Source: XBB1006 sp051877515
GTDB taxonomy: Bacteria; Bacillota; Clostridia; Lachnospirales; Lachnospiraceae
Length of the DNA stretch: 64,000 bases
Direction of reading: 5' to 3'
Assembly (NCBI GenBank): GCA_051877515.1
Contig: JBJEIY010000010.1
Span: 1 to 64,000 of the forward strand
Under the pieces are notes generated by a model. It had not been told where the DNA came from. It searched no databases and was given only the letters and a program-made list of their open reading frames with translations. The position numbers were made by a program, and so were the translations under genes. Positions within the stretch are counted from its first letter, which is position 1. Each line of letters starts with the position of its first letter. This document shows positions 33,389-42,447 of this stretch, in pieces.

Positions 33389-33652
33389 ATGGAAATCAAG
33401 GAACTCAGAGAAGAAATCGACCATCTGGACCGGGAACTTCTGAAACTTTTTTTGAAACGAATGCAGGTCAGTGAGGCTGTGGCAGAATATAAGATGGAAC
33501 ATAACCTGGAGATCTTAAATGCAAAGCGGGAACAGGAAGTGTTGGATAAAGTAAGTGAACAGGCAGGGGATATGGGAGCCTATGCCAGAGAGCTTTTTGA
33601 AAAGATCATGGAGCTTTCCAGACACCGTCAGCAGGAGATGATGAAAAAATAG
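33389..33652 (+). CDS. aroQ: Chorismate mutase (AroQ type)
   Basis: An 87-aa, all-helical protein with the pattern of stand-alone AroQ mutases: LREEIDHLDRELLKLFLKRM followed by the VAEYK and LNAKREQEVL segments. It converts chorismate to prephenate for Phe/Tyr synthesis. AGAAGGAGAAACG precedes the ATG. It sits alone between pyrD and pyrE with no other aromatic-pathway gene in view. Confidence 0.85.
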   Translation: MEIKELREEIDHLDRELLKLFLKRMQVSEAVAEYKMEHNLEILNAKREQEVLDKVSEQAGDMGAYARELFEKIMELSRHRQQEMMKK

Positions 33653-33660
33653 TCTGAAGA

Positions 33661-33689
33661 TTGAAAATGAGGAATCGTTATGGTAATAT
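33661..33689 (+). promoter_or_regulatory. Sigma-A promoter of pyrE
   Basis: TTGAAA (33661-33666), 17 nt, TAATAT (33684-33689). The leader of about 80 nt holds an inverted repeat AACACA-N6-TGTGTT (33706-33723) of unknown role. Confidence 0.5.
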
Positions 33690-33774
33690 TAAAAATGATG
33701 TGTGAAACACAGGTTTATGTGTTATTTGATAGGTGCAGAGTCATAAGACTTTACATATAGGAGGTTTAATAAGG

Positions 33775-34449
33775 ATGGAACAGTACAAACAGGAATTTAT
33801 CGAGTTCATGGTAGACTGCGGAGTATTAAAGTTTGGTGATTTTGTAACCAAGAGTGGACGCAAGACCCCGTTTTTCGTAAACACCGGATTTTACCGCAGC
33901 GGAGCACAGATGAAGAAATTAGGACAGTACTACGCAAAGGCGATTCATGATAAGTACGGAACTGATTTTGATGTACTGTTTGGACCGGCATACAAAGGAA
34001 TTCCCCTGACGGTGGCCACAACCATGGAGCTAAGTAGTCAGTACGACGCCGAAATCCGTTATTGTTCCAACCGGAAAGAAGTGAAGGATCACGGAGACAA
34101 AGGAATTCTTCTTGGGTCTCCCATTGAAGACGGAGATCGTATCGTGATCATTGAGGATGTAACGACAGCCGGAACTTCCATCAGTGAAACTGTGCCGATC
34201 CTTAAGGCGCAGGGCAATGTGGAGATAAAAGGTCTGGTAGTTTCCGTAGACCGTATGGAACGGGGAAAAGGGGAGAAGAGTGCGCTTACCGAGATCCGGG
34301 AAACCTATGGATTTGAAACCACAGCCATTGTAACCATGGCAGAGGTGGTAGAGCATTTGTATAACCGACCATACAAAGGAAAAATTATCATAGATGATGT
34401 TCAGAAAGCGGCCATTGACCGTTATTATGAACAGTATGGAGCAAAGTAG
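33775..34449 (+). CDS. pyrE: Orotate phosphoribosyltransferase
   Basis: The 224-aa enzyme joins orotate and PRPP to form OMP. The PRPP-binding loop VIIEDVTTAGTSISE is near residues 122-136, with GPAYKGIPL before it. ATG 33775 was chosen because TAGGAGG lies 13-19 nt upstream; the in-frame ATG at 33733 has no such signal. It completes orotate to UMP conversion with pyrF. Confidence 0.95.
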   Translation: MEQYKQEFIEFMVDCGVLKFGDFVTKSGRKTPFFVNTGFYRSGAQMKKLGQYYAKAIHDKYGTDFDVLFGPAYKGIPLTVATTMELSSQYDAEIRYCSNRKEVKDHGDKGILLGSPIEDGDRIVIIEDVTTAGTSISETVPILKAQGNVEIKGLVVSVDRMERGKGEKSALTEIRETYGFETTAIVTMAEVVEHLYNRPYKGKIIIDDVQKAAIDRYYEQYGAK

Positions 34450-34459
34450 GGAGGCAGTC

Positions 34460-34612
34460 ATGAACGAGAAGATTTATAAAACCATGACAAGTTCGGGAGT
34501 CGCCGCAATCGTTGTAGGAATACTGGTATTTGTGATCGGTCTGGCATGCGGCATAGTATCAGTAGTATTCGGCGGCAGATTATTAAAGAAAAGAGAGAAA
34601 ATAACATTTTAG
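34460..34612 (+). CDS. Small single-span membrane protein, 50 aa
   Basis: ATG 34460 behind AGGGAGGCAG opens a 50-residue protein with one long hydrophobic segment (about residues 14-38) and a basic tail. It lies 10 nt after pyrE, so it is in the same transcript. It overlaps the longest frame of the next gene. I do not recognise its family. Confidence 0.6.
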   Translation: MNEKIYKTMTSSGVAAIVVGILVFVIGLACGIVSVVFGGRLLKKREKITF

Positions 34613-35058
34613 GGAATCAGGTAAAACAGGCCCCGGATGATAAGAGGAAGAAGGCGGCAGCATTTTGTCTTATTCTTTATCTGGCAATACTTTTATATTT
34701 TCTGTTGATCGCAGAACGGGGATTTTCTTTAGGGGGCTATAATGTTATACCATTCGCAGAAATCCGCAGATACCTTAAATATCGAAACATGCTGGGGACC
34801 AGACTGGTATTGCTTAATCTGGGAGGAAATATCCTGGGTTTTGTTCCCTTTGGAGGTTTGTTACCGGTTTTGGGGCCCGGATTCAGACACTTTTGGACTG
34901 TGACAGGCAGATGTTTTGGAGCAAGTCTCATCATTGAACTGACCCAGTTGCTTACCTGTGTAGGTTGCTTTGACGTAGATGACATACTCATGAATACTCT
35001 GGGTGGCAGTCTGGGTTATGGAATCTGGGCGTTTGGCGTTTATTTGAGGAGACGATAA
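34546..35058 (+). CDS. VanZ-like family membrane protein
   Basis: A protein of up to 170 aa with about four membrane helices and the VanZ-type pattern NVIPFAEI, LVLLNLGGNILGFVPFG, IELTQLLTCVGCFDVDDILMNTLGG. Family members include a teicoplanin-resistance factor, but most chromosomal copies have no known role and no van genes are nearby. The start is uncertain: ATG 34546 lies inside the previous gene without a clear ribosome binding site, and a start closer to 34620 is possible. Confidence 0.8.
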   Translation: MRHSISSIRRQIIKEKRENNILGNQVKQAPDDKRKKAAAFCLILYLAILLYFLLIAERGFSLGGYNVIPFAEIRRYLKYRNMLGTRLVLLNLGGNILGFVPFGGLLPVLGPGFRHFWTVTGRCFGASLIIELTQLLTCVGCFDVDDILMNTLGGSLGYGIWAFGVYLRRR

Positions 35059-35059
35059 G

Positions 35060-35389
35060 GTGATACAAAGAAAGAAACGAAGAAGAGCAAAGTTTTCCGG
35101 CAGAAAGCAATCCGTAAGGGGATGTATCGGTTTTGGGATCGTGCTTTTTGCTTTCATAGGATTGTTGGGATTATTAAATCTTGCATTTGTGAAAAAAGGG
35201 AATGCCGGAGAAATTTTTGGAAGCTTTGGAATCCTGTCCATGCTACTGGCTTTTGTAGGGCTTATTCTAGAGCTGATGTCTTTAAAAGAAGAAGATATAT
35301 ATAGGATTATACCGGGAATCGGAGTTTTTCTGGGTGTACTGACGTCATTATCCTGGGTGGGAGTTTTGTTGATCGGTATTTGCTGCTGA
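35060..35389 (+). CDS. Small membrane protein with three predicted helices, unknown function
   Basis: A 109-aa protein with a very basic first 20 residues (KKRRRAKFSGRKQ) and three hydrophobic helices. It starts at GTG 35060 with GGAG at 35047-35050. It begins 1 nt after the VanZ-like gene, so it is translationally coupled. I recognise it only as a small conserved-looking membrane protein. Confidence 0.7.
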   Translation: MIQRKKRRRAKFSGRKQSVRGCIGFGIVLFAFIGLLGLLNLAFVKKGNAGEIFGSFGILSMLLAFVGLILELMSLKEEDIYRIIPGIGVFLGVLTSLSWVGVLLIGICC

Positions 35390-35443
35390 TTCATTCCATC
35401 TGACAGAGAGAGACACGAAAAGCCCGGAAAGGGAAGAAGAAAA

Positions 35444-37483
35444 ATGGATTATCAGAAATTGTTGAAAGAGGAAAATGAAAGAGTACGGGAGCGCAATGCT
35501 TTGATCGTCGAGCGCATCAAACAAATCGTTGATGAGAATACGGTTGAGGAGCAATACCGGGAGTATTTCCGGCAAGGGGCAGAGAAGTTGCTGCTGATGG
35601 AAGAGGTTTATGAGAGGAATTCTTCCGGTGAGTACAGGATGCTGTCGCTGGAAAGATTGCAGGATTATAACCGCAGGATCTATGAAGAGTTTTATGAGGA
35701 AAACTACGGTCATAGTTACGGAAATCCGGAATATGCGGTAAAGAAGCTGGGGGATATGGGCTGTATTCTGAGCCATCTGTATTATAAGATTGCTTCACTG
35801 CATGAAGCTGCCTTGACCGGAAAGAAACAGATCCTTACCATCTATGAAGAGCTGTTCGTGCAGATCTATAACCGGTTTGAGGAGAAAGATGTGGAGCCGG
35901 CGGAAATAAAGCAGATTGTCTCCGATTTTTATCATGATTATGTAGAGATATTCAGTGAAGTGGTAATGCGGGATTTGCTGGATCCGGAGTGGGATTATTA
36001 TACCGATCTTGTGAAAAACATAGATCTGAGTGATGTGCGCTATCTGTATTATATGGGACATCATGTGACAGAGAACGAGATCCGGACGGCGCAGTTTATC
36101 AATGAGATGCCGGAAAAAGAGGTGCGTGCCATGGCACATACCTTTGTACAGGGCTTTCTCATTGGTTACTCCAAACTGGAAAAAGATATCCGTGAGAAGA
36201 AAAGTGTGCGCCTTCTTTATACCCTGGGATTTGAGCGCATGATGCGTTATGCCATGGAAGAGTTTGCAAAAGAGGCGGGCATTGTGTGTCTGATAGATGG
36301 TTGTTCTTTGGAAACTACCGAAGCAAACAGACAGTTTGGCTACGATCACAAAGAAGATGCAGCCTTATATTTGGATAAGGCTTATGTGGAACGTTTTATC
36401 GAGACCAGAAGGGCAGCTTTGGAACAGGAAAAAGAAAATGCCAATGGTTATGCAGGACCGGCAGTCTTGGAAAGCTTCGGGGAGAAGGAATTCCATCCTG
36501 TCCAGAAGAAAGAAGCGGCATCTTATGATGAAAAACAGCAGAAGCTGAGTGTTCAGATGGATGCCATGCAGCAGGAACTTATCAGTGAGTATATTTTTCC
36601 GGAGGAACGAAGTTTCACTATTATTTCCTACCCAATCCCACAGATTGGACCGAAATTTAAAGAAATCTTTGCCCGGACCGTTAAGGTCAATACCCTGGAT
36701 TATCATAAGTATGAGACCATGCAGCAGAAGATCATTGATGTTCTGGATCAGGCAGATGTGGTACGGGTGACCGGCCGGGGAAAAAACAGGACAGATCTTA
36801 CCATTAAGATCTATGATCTTCAAGACCCGGAGCACGAAAGTGCATTTGAAAACTGCGTGGCAGATGTGAACATTCCTGTAGGAGAGGTGTTTACCTCACC
36901 TGTCTTAAAGGGAACCAATGGACTGTTGCATGTGACACAGGTGTATTTAAACGGATTGCAGTTTAAGGACCTGGAAGTGGAACTTAAGGATGGAATGATT
37001 GTCCGTTATGACTGCAGGAACTTTGAAACAGAGGAAGAGAATAAGAAATATATGCTGGATCATGTGCTTTTCCGGCATGAAAGTGTGCCGATAGGAGAGT
37101 TTGCCATCGGAACCAATACGGAAGCTTATAAGATGGGCGTGGAGTATGGCATTCAGGCCCAGTTGCCGATCCTGATCGCGGAGAAGACCGGACCGCATTT
37201 TGCCATGGGGGATACCTGTTATGCAAGATGTGAGGATATCAAGGTCTATAATCCGGATGGAAAAGAGATCGTTGCCAGGGATAATGAGGTTTCCTTATTA
37301 CGTAAGACAGACCGTTCTAAGGCATATTATAACTGCCATACCGATATTACCATTCCCTATAACGAACTGGATGGCATTACGGTAGTGAGAAAAGACGGAT
37401 CGACCATAGATATTATCCGCGAGGGAAGATTTGTTGTAGAAGGAACCGAGGAGCTGAATATTCCGTTGGATTCCATGGAATAA
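35444..37483 (+). CDS. M29-like aminopeptidase with long N-terminal helical domain
   Basis: This 679-aa protein ends in a domain (about residues 385-679) like M29 metallo-aminopeptidases: VRVTGRGKNRTDLTIKI, NIPVGEVFTSPV, EFAIGTNTEAY and GPHFAMGDTC carry the expected Glu, His and Asp ligands. The first 370 residues are mostly helical and acidic and are absent from classical M29 enzymes. AAAGGGAAGAAGAAAA precedes the ATG. It lies 14 nt before purE, so it is the first gene of that operon. A link between peptide turnover and purine synthesis is inference. Confidence 0.75.
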   Translation: MDYQKLLKEENERVRERNALIVERIKQIVDENTVEEQYREYFRQGAEKLLLMEEVYERNSSGEYRMLSLERLQDYNRRIYEEFYEENYGHSYGNPEYAVKKLGDMGCILSHLYYKIASLHEAALTGKKQILTIYEELFVQIYNRFEEKDVEPAEIKQIVSDFYHDYVEIFSEVVMRDLLDPEWDYYTDLVKNIDLSDVRYLYYMGHHVTENEIRTAQFINEMPEKEVRAMAHTFVQGFLIGYSKLEKDIREKKSVRLLYTLGFERMMRYAMEEFAKEAGIVCLIDGCSLETTEANRQFGYDHKEDAALYLDKAYVERFIETRRAALEQEKENANGYAGPAVLESFGEKEFHPVQKKEAASYDEKQQKLSVQMDAMQQELISEYIFPEERSFTIISYPIPQIGPKFKEIFARTVKVNTLDYHKYETMQQKIIDVLDQADVVRVTGRGKNRTDLTIKIYDLQDPEHESAFENCVADVNIPVGEVFTSPVLKGTNGLLHVTQVYLNGLQFKDLEVELKDGMIVRYDCRNFETEEENKKYMLDHVLFRHESVPIGEFAIGTNTEAYKMGVEYGIQAQLPILIAEKTGPHFAMGDTCYARCEDIKVYNPDGKEIVARDNEVSLLRKTDRSKAYYNCHTDITIPYNELDGITVVRKDGSTIDIIREGRFVVEGTEELNIPLDSME

Positions 37484-37497
37484 AGAAAGGAGCAAGC

Positions 37498-38007
37498 ATG
37501 GCATTAGTTGGTATTGTTATGGGCAGTGATTCAGATCTGCCGGTTATGAGTAAAGCAGCTGATATTCTGGAGGAGTTGGGAGTCTCTTATGAGATGACCA
37601 TCATTTCCGCACACAGGGAACCGGATGTGTTCTTTGAGTATGCAAGGTCAGCAGAGGAAAAAGGGTTTAAGGTTATTATAGCAGGAGCAGGAATGGCAGC
37701 ACATCTGCCGGGAATGTGTGCTGCGATTTTCCCGATGCCGGTTATCGGCATTCCCATGCACACCACATCCCTGGGAGGTAGAGATTCTCTTTACTCTATC
37801 GTTCAGATGCCTTCCGGTATACCGGTTGCTACGGTGGCGATTAACGGAGGAGCCAATGCAGGACTTCTGGCTGCCAAGATACTGGCCACATCCGATCCGG
37901 AGCTTCTTGCCAGATTGAAAGCCTATTCCGCAAAGCTGAAGGAACAGGTGGAAGCAAAAGATGCAAAACTGAAAGAAATCGGATATAAGGCATATTTGGA
38001 AAAATAG
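37498..38007 (+). CDS. purE: N5-carboxyaminoimidazole ribonucleotide mutase
   Basis: The 169-aa class I PurE moves the carboxyl group of N5-CAIR to give CAIR. Motifs: GIVMGSDSDLPVM at the start, SAHREPD and GAGMAAHLPGM. AAAGGAG precedes the ATG. No purK is adjacent, so CO2 may be used through another route or purK may lie elsewhere. Confidence 0.95.
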   Translation: MALVGIVMGSDSDLPVMSKAADILEELGVSYEMTIISAHREPDVFFEYARSAEEKGFKVIIAGAGMAAHLPGMCAAIFPMPVIGIPMHTTSLGGRDSLYSIVQMPSGIPVATVAINGGANAGLLAAKILATSDPELLARLKAYSAKLKEQVEAKDAKLKEIGYKAYLEK

Positions 38008-38056
38008 CTTAAATCCACAGAGTATATGGTTAGAAAAAACGGAGGAAGATAAATAA

Positions 38057-39082
38057 ATGGATTACAAGAAGGCAGGCGTCGATATCGAGGCAGGATACAA
38101 ATCGGTGGAATTGATGAAAAAGTACGTAAAGGAAACCATGAGACCGGAGGTTCTGGGAGGATTGGGTGGTTTTTCCGGTGCTTTTTCCATGAAAGCTATG
38201 AAGGATATGGAGAATCCCATTCTCTTATCCGGTACGGATGGAGTAGGAACAAAGATCAAACTGGCCTTTTTACTGGACAAACATGACACCATCGGTATCG
38301 ATTGTGTGGCAATGTGTGTAAATGACGTGGCCTGTGCAGGAGGAGAGTCCTTATTCTTCTTAGATTATATTGCATGCGGAAAGAATTACCCGGAAAAGAT
38401 TGCAACCATCGTAAGCGGTGTGGCAGAGGGCTGCAAAATGGCAGGTGCTGCTTTGATCGGTGGTGAGACTGCAGAGCATCCGGGCCTGATGCCGGAAGAC
38501 GAGTACGATATTGCCGGATTTGCAGTAGGCGTAGTGGATGAAAAAGACCTGATCACCGGAGCACAGATCCGGCCGGGAGATACTCTCATCGGAATCGCTT
38601 CCTCAGGAGTCCATTCCAATGGCTTTTCTCTGGTACGCAGTGTGTTTGAAATGACGAAGGAAAGTCTTGAAACCTATTATGAAGAGTTAGGAACTACCCT
38701 TGGGGAAGCACTTTTGGTTCCCACAAGGATCTATGTGAAAGCCTTAAAAGAGATTCGGGATGCAGGTGTGAAAGTCAGAGGTTGCAGCCACATTACCGGA
38801 GGAGGGTTCTACGAGAATATTCCCCGTATGCTTCCGGATGATGTGAAGGCTGTTATAGAGAAAGACAGCTATCCGATGCCGCCTATCTTTGACCTGCTGA
38901 AAAAGACCGGAAATATTGAAGAACACATGATGTATAACACCTTCAATATGGGACTGGGCATGGTTCTGGCTGTGGATAAAAATGATGTGGACAAAGTGTT
39001 ACAGGCTGTAGAGCGTGCAGGCGAAAAAGCTTATGTGGTAGGTCATGTTGAACAAGGTGAAAAGGGCGTGGAGTTATGCTAA
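38057..39082 (+). CDS. purM: Phosphoribosylformylglycinamidine cyclo-ligase
   Basis: The 341-aa AIR synthetase closes FGAM to AIR with ATP. It has DYKKAGVDIEAG at the N-terminus, LSGTDGVGTKIKLAF and GGETAEHPG, all typical of PurM. ACGGAGGAAG precedes the ATG. It overlaps purN by 7 nt. Confidence 0.96.
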   Translation: MDYKKAGVDIEAGYKSVELMKKYVKETMRPEVLGGLGGFSGAFSMKAMKDMENPILLSGTDGVGTKIKLAFLLDKHDTIGIDCVAMCVNDVACAGGESLFFLDYIACGKNYPEKIATIVSGVAEGCKMAGAALIGGETAEHPGLMPEDEYDIAGFAVGVVDEKDLITGAQIRPGDTLIGIASSGVHSNGFSLVRSVFEMTKESLETYYEELGTTLGEALLVPTRIYVKALKEIRDAGVKVRGCSHITGGGFYENIPRMLPDDVKAVIEKDSYPMPPIFDLLKKTGNIEEHMMYNTFNMGLGMVLAVDKNDVDKVLQAVERAGEKAYVVGHVEQGEKGVELC

Positions 39083-39660
39083 AAACAGCTGTTTTGGTCT
39101 CCGGAGGCGGAACCAATCTGCAGGCTATCATAGATGCGAAAATCCCAAACGTGTCGCTGGAGCTGGTGATCAGTAACAATGCGGGGGCTTATGCACTGAC
39201 CCGGGCCAAAAAGGCAGGAATTACCGCCTGCTGTATCAGCCCGAAACAGTTTGTGGACAGGGAGCAGTTTCATGAGGAACTGATCCGCACTCTGAAAGAA
39301 TACGAAATTGAACTGGTAGTTCTGGCGGGGTATCTGGTGAATATCTCTCCGAAGATGGTGCAGGCTTTTCCCGGACGGATCATCAACATCCATCCTTCCC
39401 TGATCCCCTCTTTCTGCGGAAAAGGATATTACGGACTGCATGTACATGAGGCAGCCCTTGAGCGAGGAGTAAAAGTAACCGGCGCTACGGTGCATTTTGT
39501 GGATGAGGGAACGGATACAGGTCCCATCATCCTTCAAAAAGCGGTGGAAGTGCAGCCGACAGATACGCCGGAAACATTACAGCGCAGGGTAATGGAACAG
39601 GCGGAATGGGTGATTCTGCCTAAGGCCATTGAACTGATCGCAAACGGAGGAATAGAATGA
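39076..39660 (+). CDS. purN: Phosphoribosylglycinamide formyltransferase
   Basis: The 194-aa enzyme formylates GAR using 10-formyl-THF. It shows VLVSGGGTNLQAIID at the start, the NIHPSLIPSFCGKG catalytic loop (Asn, His) and VHFVDEGTDTGPI with the catalytic Asp. It overlaps purM upstream by 7 nt and purD downstream by 4 nt. Confidence 0.96.
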   Translation: MLKTAVLVSGGGTNLQAIIDAKIPNVSLELVISNNAGAYALTRAKKAGITACCISPKQFVDREQFHEELIRTLKEYEIELVVLAGYLVNISPKMVQAFPGRIINIHPSLIPSFCGKGYYGLHVHEAALERGVKVTGATVHFVDEGTDTGPIILQKAVEVQPTDTPETLQRRVMEQAEWVILPKAIELIANGGIE

Positions 39661-40931
39661 GAGTATTGATCGTAGGCAGCGGTGGACGGGAACATGCCAT
39701 TGCTGCAAGCGTAAAAAAATCACCCAGGGTGTCGGAAATCTTCTGCGCTCCGGGCAATGCAGGAATTGGACAGATCGCCACACTGGTTCCCATTGGGGCG
39801 ATGGAATTTGAGAAACTGGCGGATTTTGCAGAAAAAGAGCAGATCGATCTGACCATTATCGGAATGGATGATCCGTTGGTGGGAGGTATTGTAGATGTAT
39901 TTGAGGAGAGGGGACTCAAGGTATTCGGCCCCAGAAAGAATGCTGCGATCCTGGAAGGAAGCAAGGCATTTTCCAAGGATCTGATGAAGAAATATCATAT
40001 CCCCACGGCGGCTTATGAAACCTTTGAGGATTCTCAGAAGGCAGAGGAGTACTTAAAGACCTGTTCTTATCCTATTGTGTTAAAAGCGGATGGACTGGCA
40101 CTTGGCAAGGGTGTTTTGATCTGTGAGAATAAAGAAGAAGCTCTGGCTGGTGTGCAGGAGATCATGCTGGACAAAAAGTTTGGTACAGCGGGAAATGTCC
40201 TGGTGGTAGAGGAGTTTATGACAGGCCGGGAAGTTTCCGTGTTATCTTTCTGCGACGGAAAAACCATCCGGATCATGACCTCCGCACAGGATCATAAGCG
40301 GGCGAAAGATCATGACGAGGGATTAAATACCGGAGGAATGGGAACTTTTTCCCCAAGCCCTTTCTATACCTCTGAGGTAGATGCTATTTGCAGGGAGAGG
40401 ATTTATCAGCCTACGGTGGATGCTATGGCCAGTGAGGGACGACCTTTTACCGGTATTATTTTCTTCGGATTGATGCTGACGGCGGAAGGACCGAAAGTGT
40501 TGGAGTACAACGCCCGTTTTGGGGATCCGGAGGCGCAGGTTGTACTGCCCCGTATGAAAAATGATATCATGGATGTCATGGAAGCATGTATCGAAGGACG
40601 TCTTAGTCAGGTAGAGCTGGAGTTTGAAGACAATGCAGCCGTATGCGTGATCCTGGCTTCGGAAGGATATCCGGTTTCTTATGAAAAAGGATATGAGATC
40701 ACCGGGCTTGAGCAGTTTGAAGGAAAAGAGGACTATTACTGTTTCCATGCAGGAACGGCTTTAAAGGATGGTAAGTTTGTGACCAACGGCGGTCGTGTTT
40801 TAGGTATCACCGCGAAAGGGAAAGACCTGAAGGAAGCACGGGAAAAAGCCTATGAAGCCACTGACTGGGTTGGCTTTGAGAATAAATATAAGCGCAATGA
40901 TATCGGACAGGCTATTTTCGAGGCTGAGTAA
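39657..40931 (+). CDS. purD: Phosphoribosylamine-glycine ligase
   Basis: The 424-aa ATP-grasp enzyme joins phosphoribosylamine and glycine. Visible: VGSGGREHAIA at the N-terminus, VLKADGLALGKGVLI, and the ATP-grasp end LEYNARFGDPE. It starts with an ATGA overlap with purN and ends the pur operon at a strong terminator. The operon carries E, M, N, D but not C, F, L, Q or H. Confidence 0.96.
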   Translation: MRVLIVGSGGREHAIAASVKKSPRVSEIFCAPGNAGIGQIATLVPIGAMEFEKLADFAEKEQIDLTIIGMDDPLVGGIVDVFEERGLKVFGPRKNAAILEGSKAFSKDLMKKYHIPTAAYETFEDSQKAEEYLKTCSYPIVLKADGLALGKGVLICENKEEALAGVQEIMLDKKFGTAGNVLVVEEFMTGREVSVLSFCDGKTIRIMTSAQDHKRAKDHDEGLNTGGMGTFSPSPFYTSEVDAICRERIYQPTVDAMASEGRPFTGIIFFGLMLTAEGPKVLEYNARFGDPEAQVVLPRMKNDIMDVMEACIEGRLSQVELEFEDNAAVCVILASEGYPVSYEKGYEITGLEQFEGKEDYYCFHAGTALKDGKFVTNGGRVLGITAKGKDLKEAREKAYEATDWVGFENKYKRNDIGQAIFEAE

Positions 40932-40943
40932 AAAACGGATCGT

Positions 40944-40974
40944 GTCACCGGGAATTTTCCCGGTGGCTTTTTTT
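40944..40974 (+). terminator. Intrinsic terminator after purD
   Basis: CACCGGG (40946-40952) pairs with CCCGGTG (40959-40965), followed by GC and seven T. Confidence 0.85.
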
Positions 40975-41000
40975 ATTCATGAAAAGAAAGTATAATACTA

Positions 41001-41029
41001 TTGTAAGAATTGTAATTATTTAGTAAAAT
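41001..41029 (+). promoter_or_regulatory. Candidate sigma-A promoter of comEA
   Basis: TTGTAA (41001-41006), 17 nt, TAAAAT (41024-41029). No competence-specific box was recognised. Confidence 0.45.
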
Positions 41030-41111
41030 ATAGGTAGCGTTTAAATGAAAAGTTGTAACATTTCTCCGGATGGGCAAAATCCTGCAAGGATCTGTCAGGA
41101 AAGGAGAAATT

Positions 41112-41717
41112 ATGCAAAAAGGCAGAGGAAAACTGTTGATGCTGCTGCTGGTGTGCAGTCTGGTGGCGGGGTGTGGGAAGGAAGCATCCCTTAGCGCATC
41201 CTGGGAGGAAGAATCAACGGAGGAGAATACAGCGGATCCGGAAGCAGATGCCGAAACCGAAGAAGAACCGGATGAGGAATCTGACAGGATCTATGTACAG
41301 ATCCTGGGGGCTGTGAAGAAACCCGGGGTATATGAAGTGCCGGAGAACAGCCGACTGTTTCAGGTGCTGGAACTGGCGGGTGGCTTTACGGATGAGGCTT
41401 GCACAGAAAGCGTGAACCAGGCAGGGATCGTGACGGACGAGCAGCAGATTTATGTGTATTCCAGGGAGGAAGCAGAGAAAATGCAGATGGAAACTTCCAC
41501 CGGGCAGAAGATGGATGCAGACGAGGGGAAAGTAAATCTGAACTCTGCAGACAGACAGCAACTGATGACCTTACCAGGTATTGGAGAATCAAAAGCAGAG
41601 AGCATTTTGAAATATCGGGAAGATATGGGAAAATTTTCCTCGATTGAAGAAATTATGAAGGTTGATGGAATTAAAGAGGGCGTATATAATAAAATAAAGG
41701 AACAGATTACGATTTAA
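41112..41717 (+). CDS. comEA: ComEA-like DNA-binding protein, predicted lipoprotein
   Basis: This 201-aa protein has a signal peptide with lipobox LVAGC, an acidic linker, an SLBB domain (IYVQILGAVKKPGVYEVPE, residues about 72-130) and a double helix-hairpin-helix domain (NLNSADRQQLMTLPGIG, about 140-200), which in ComEA binds incoming DNA. The Bacillus protein is held by a membrane helix, so the lipid anchor is a variation. ATG 41112 follows AAAGGAG; the in-frame ATG at 41070 is unsupported. comEC lies 3.1 kb downstream. Confidence 0.88.
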   Translation: MQKGRGKLLMLLLVCSLVAGCGKEASLSASWEEESTEENTADPEADAETEEEPDEESDRIYVQILGAVKKPGVYEVPENSRLFQVLELAGGFTDEACTESVNQAGIVTDEQQIYVYSREEAEKMQMETSTGQKMDADEGKVNLNSADRQQLMTLPGIGESKAESILKYREDMGKFSSIEEIMKVDGIKEGVYNKIKEQITI

Positions 41718-41744
41718 GTATCCTAAAAAAGAAAAGGTGGTAAC

Positions 41745-42434
41745 ATGGCAAAAAAAGTTCTTGTGGTAGACGACGAAAAGCTAATCGTGAAAGGAATCCG
41801 TTTCAGCCTGGAACAGGATGGAATGGAAGTGGATTGTGCCTATGACGGAGAAGAAGCATTGAACAAGGCAAAAGAGAATACCTATGACATGATGCTGTTA
41901 GATATCATGCTTCCAAAGATGAACGGATTTGAGGTCTGTCAGGCGGTCCGGGAATTTTCGGACGTACCCATTATCATGCTCACGGCCAAGGGAGATGATA
42001 TGGATAAGATCCTGGGCCTGGAGTACGGGGCAGATGATTATATTACAAAACCTTTCAATATATTGGAAGTGAAGGCAAGGATTAAAGCGATCATGCGCCG
42101 CACTGTGCGAAAAGAGTCTTCCGGGGAGGAAAGGACGGTCATTGAAGCCGGTGACCTGAAACTGGATTGTGACAGCAGGCAGCTGTATGTACTGGAAAAA
42201 GCGGTGAATGTTACGGCCAAGGAGTTTGACCTGCTGGAGATTCTGGTGAAGAATCCGGGGAAGGTCTACAGCAGGGAAAAACTGTTGAATCTGGTGTGGG
42301 GACAGGATTATCCCGGAGATGAGCGTACGGTGGATGTGCATGTCCGTCGTCTGAGAGAAAAGATTGAGCCCAATGCCAGTGAACCGAAATATGTTCAGAC
42401 AAAATGGGGCGTAGGATATTACTATCAGGGTTAA
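41745..42434 (+). CDS. OmpR/PhoB-family response regulator
   Basis: This 229-aa regulator has a receiver (phospho-acceptor D53 in LLDIMLPKMNG, K in TKPF) and a winged-helix DNA-binding domain (about 130-228, with EFDLLEILVKNPGKVYSREKLL and DVHVRRLREKIE). It lies 13 nt before its sensor kinase. The sequence style is close to the WalR/PhoP group, but no targets are visible. GAAAAGGTGG precedes the ATG. Confidence 0.93.
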   Translation: MAKKVLVVDDEKLIVKGIRFSLEQDGMEVDCAYDGEEALNKAKENTYDMMLLDIMLPKMNGFEVCQAVREFSDVPIIMLTAKGDDMDKILGLEYGADDYITKPFNILEVKARIKAIMRRTVRKESSGEERTVIEAGDLKLDCDSRQLYVLEKAVNVTAKEFDLLEILVKNPGKVYSREKLLNLVWGQDYPGDERTVDVHVRRLREKIEPNASEPKYVQTKWGVGYYYQG

Positions 42435-42447
42435 TAAAGGAAATACC

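Noticed and set aside
34546..35058. Vancomycin/teicoplanin resistance locus because of the VanZ-like gene
   Set aside because: No vanA/B/H/X-type genes are nearby; VanZ-like proteins are common in Clostridia with no resistance role.
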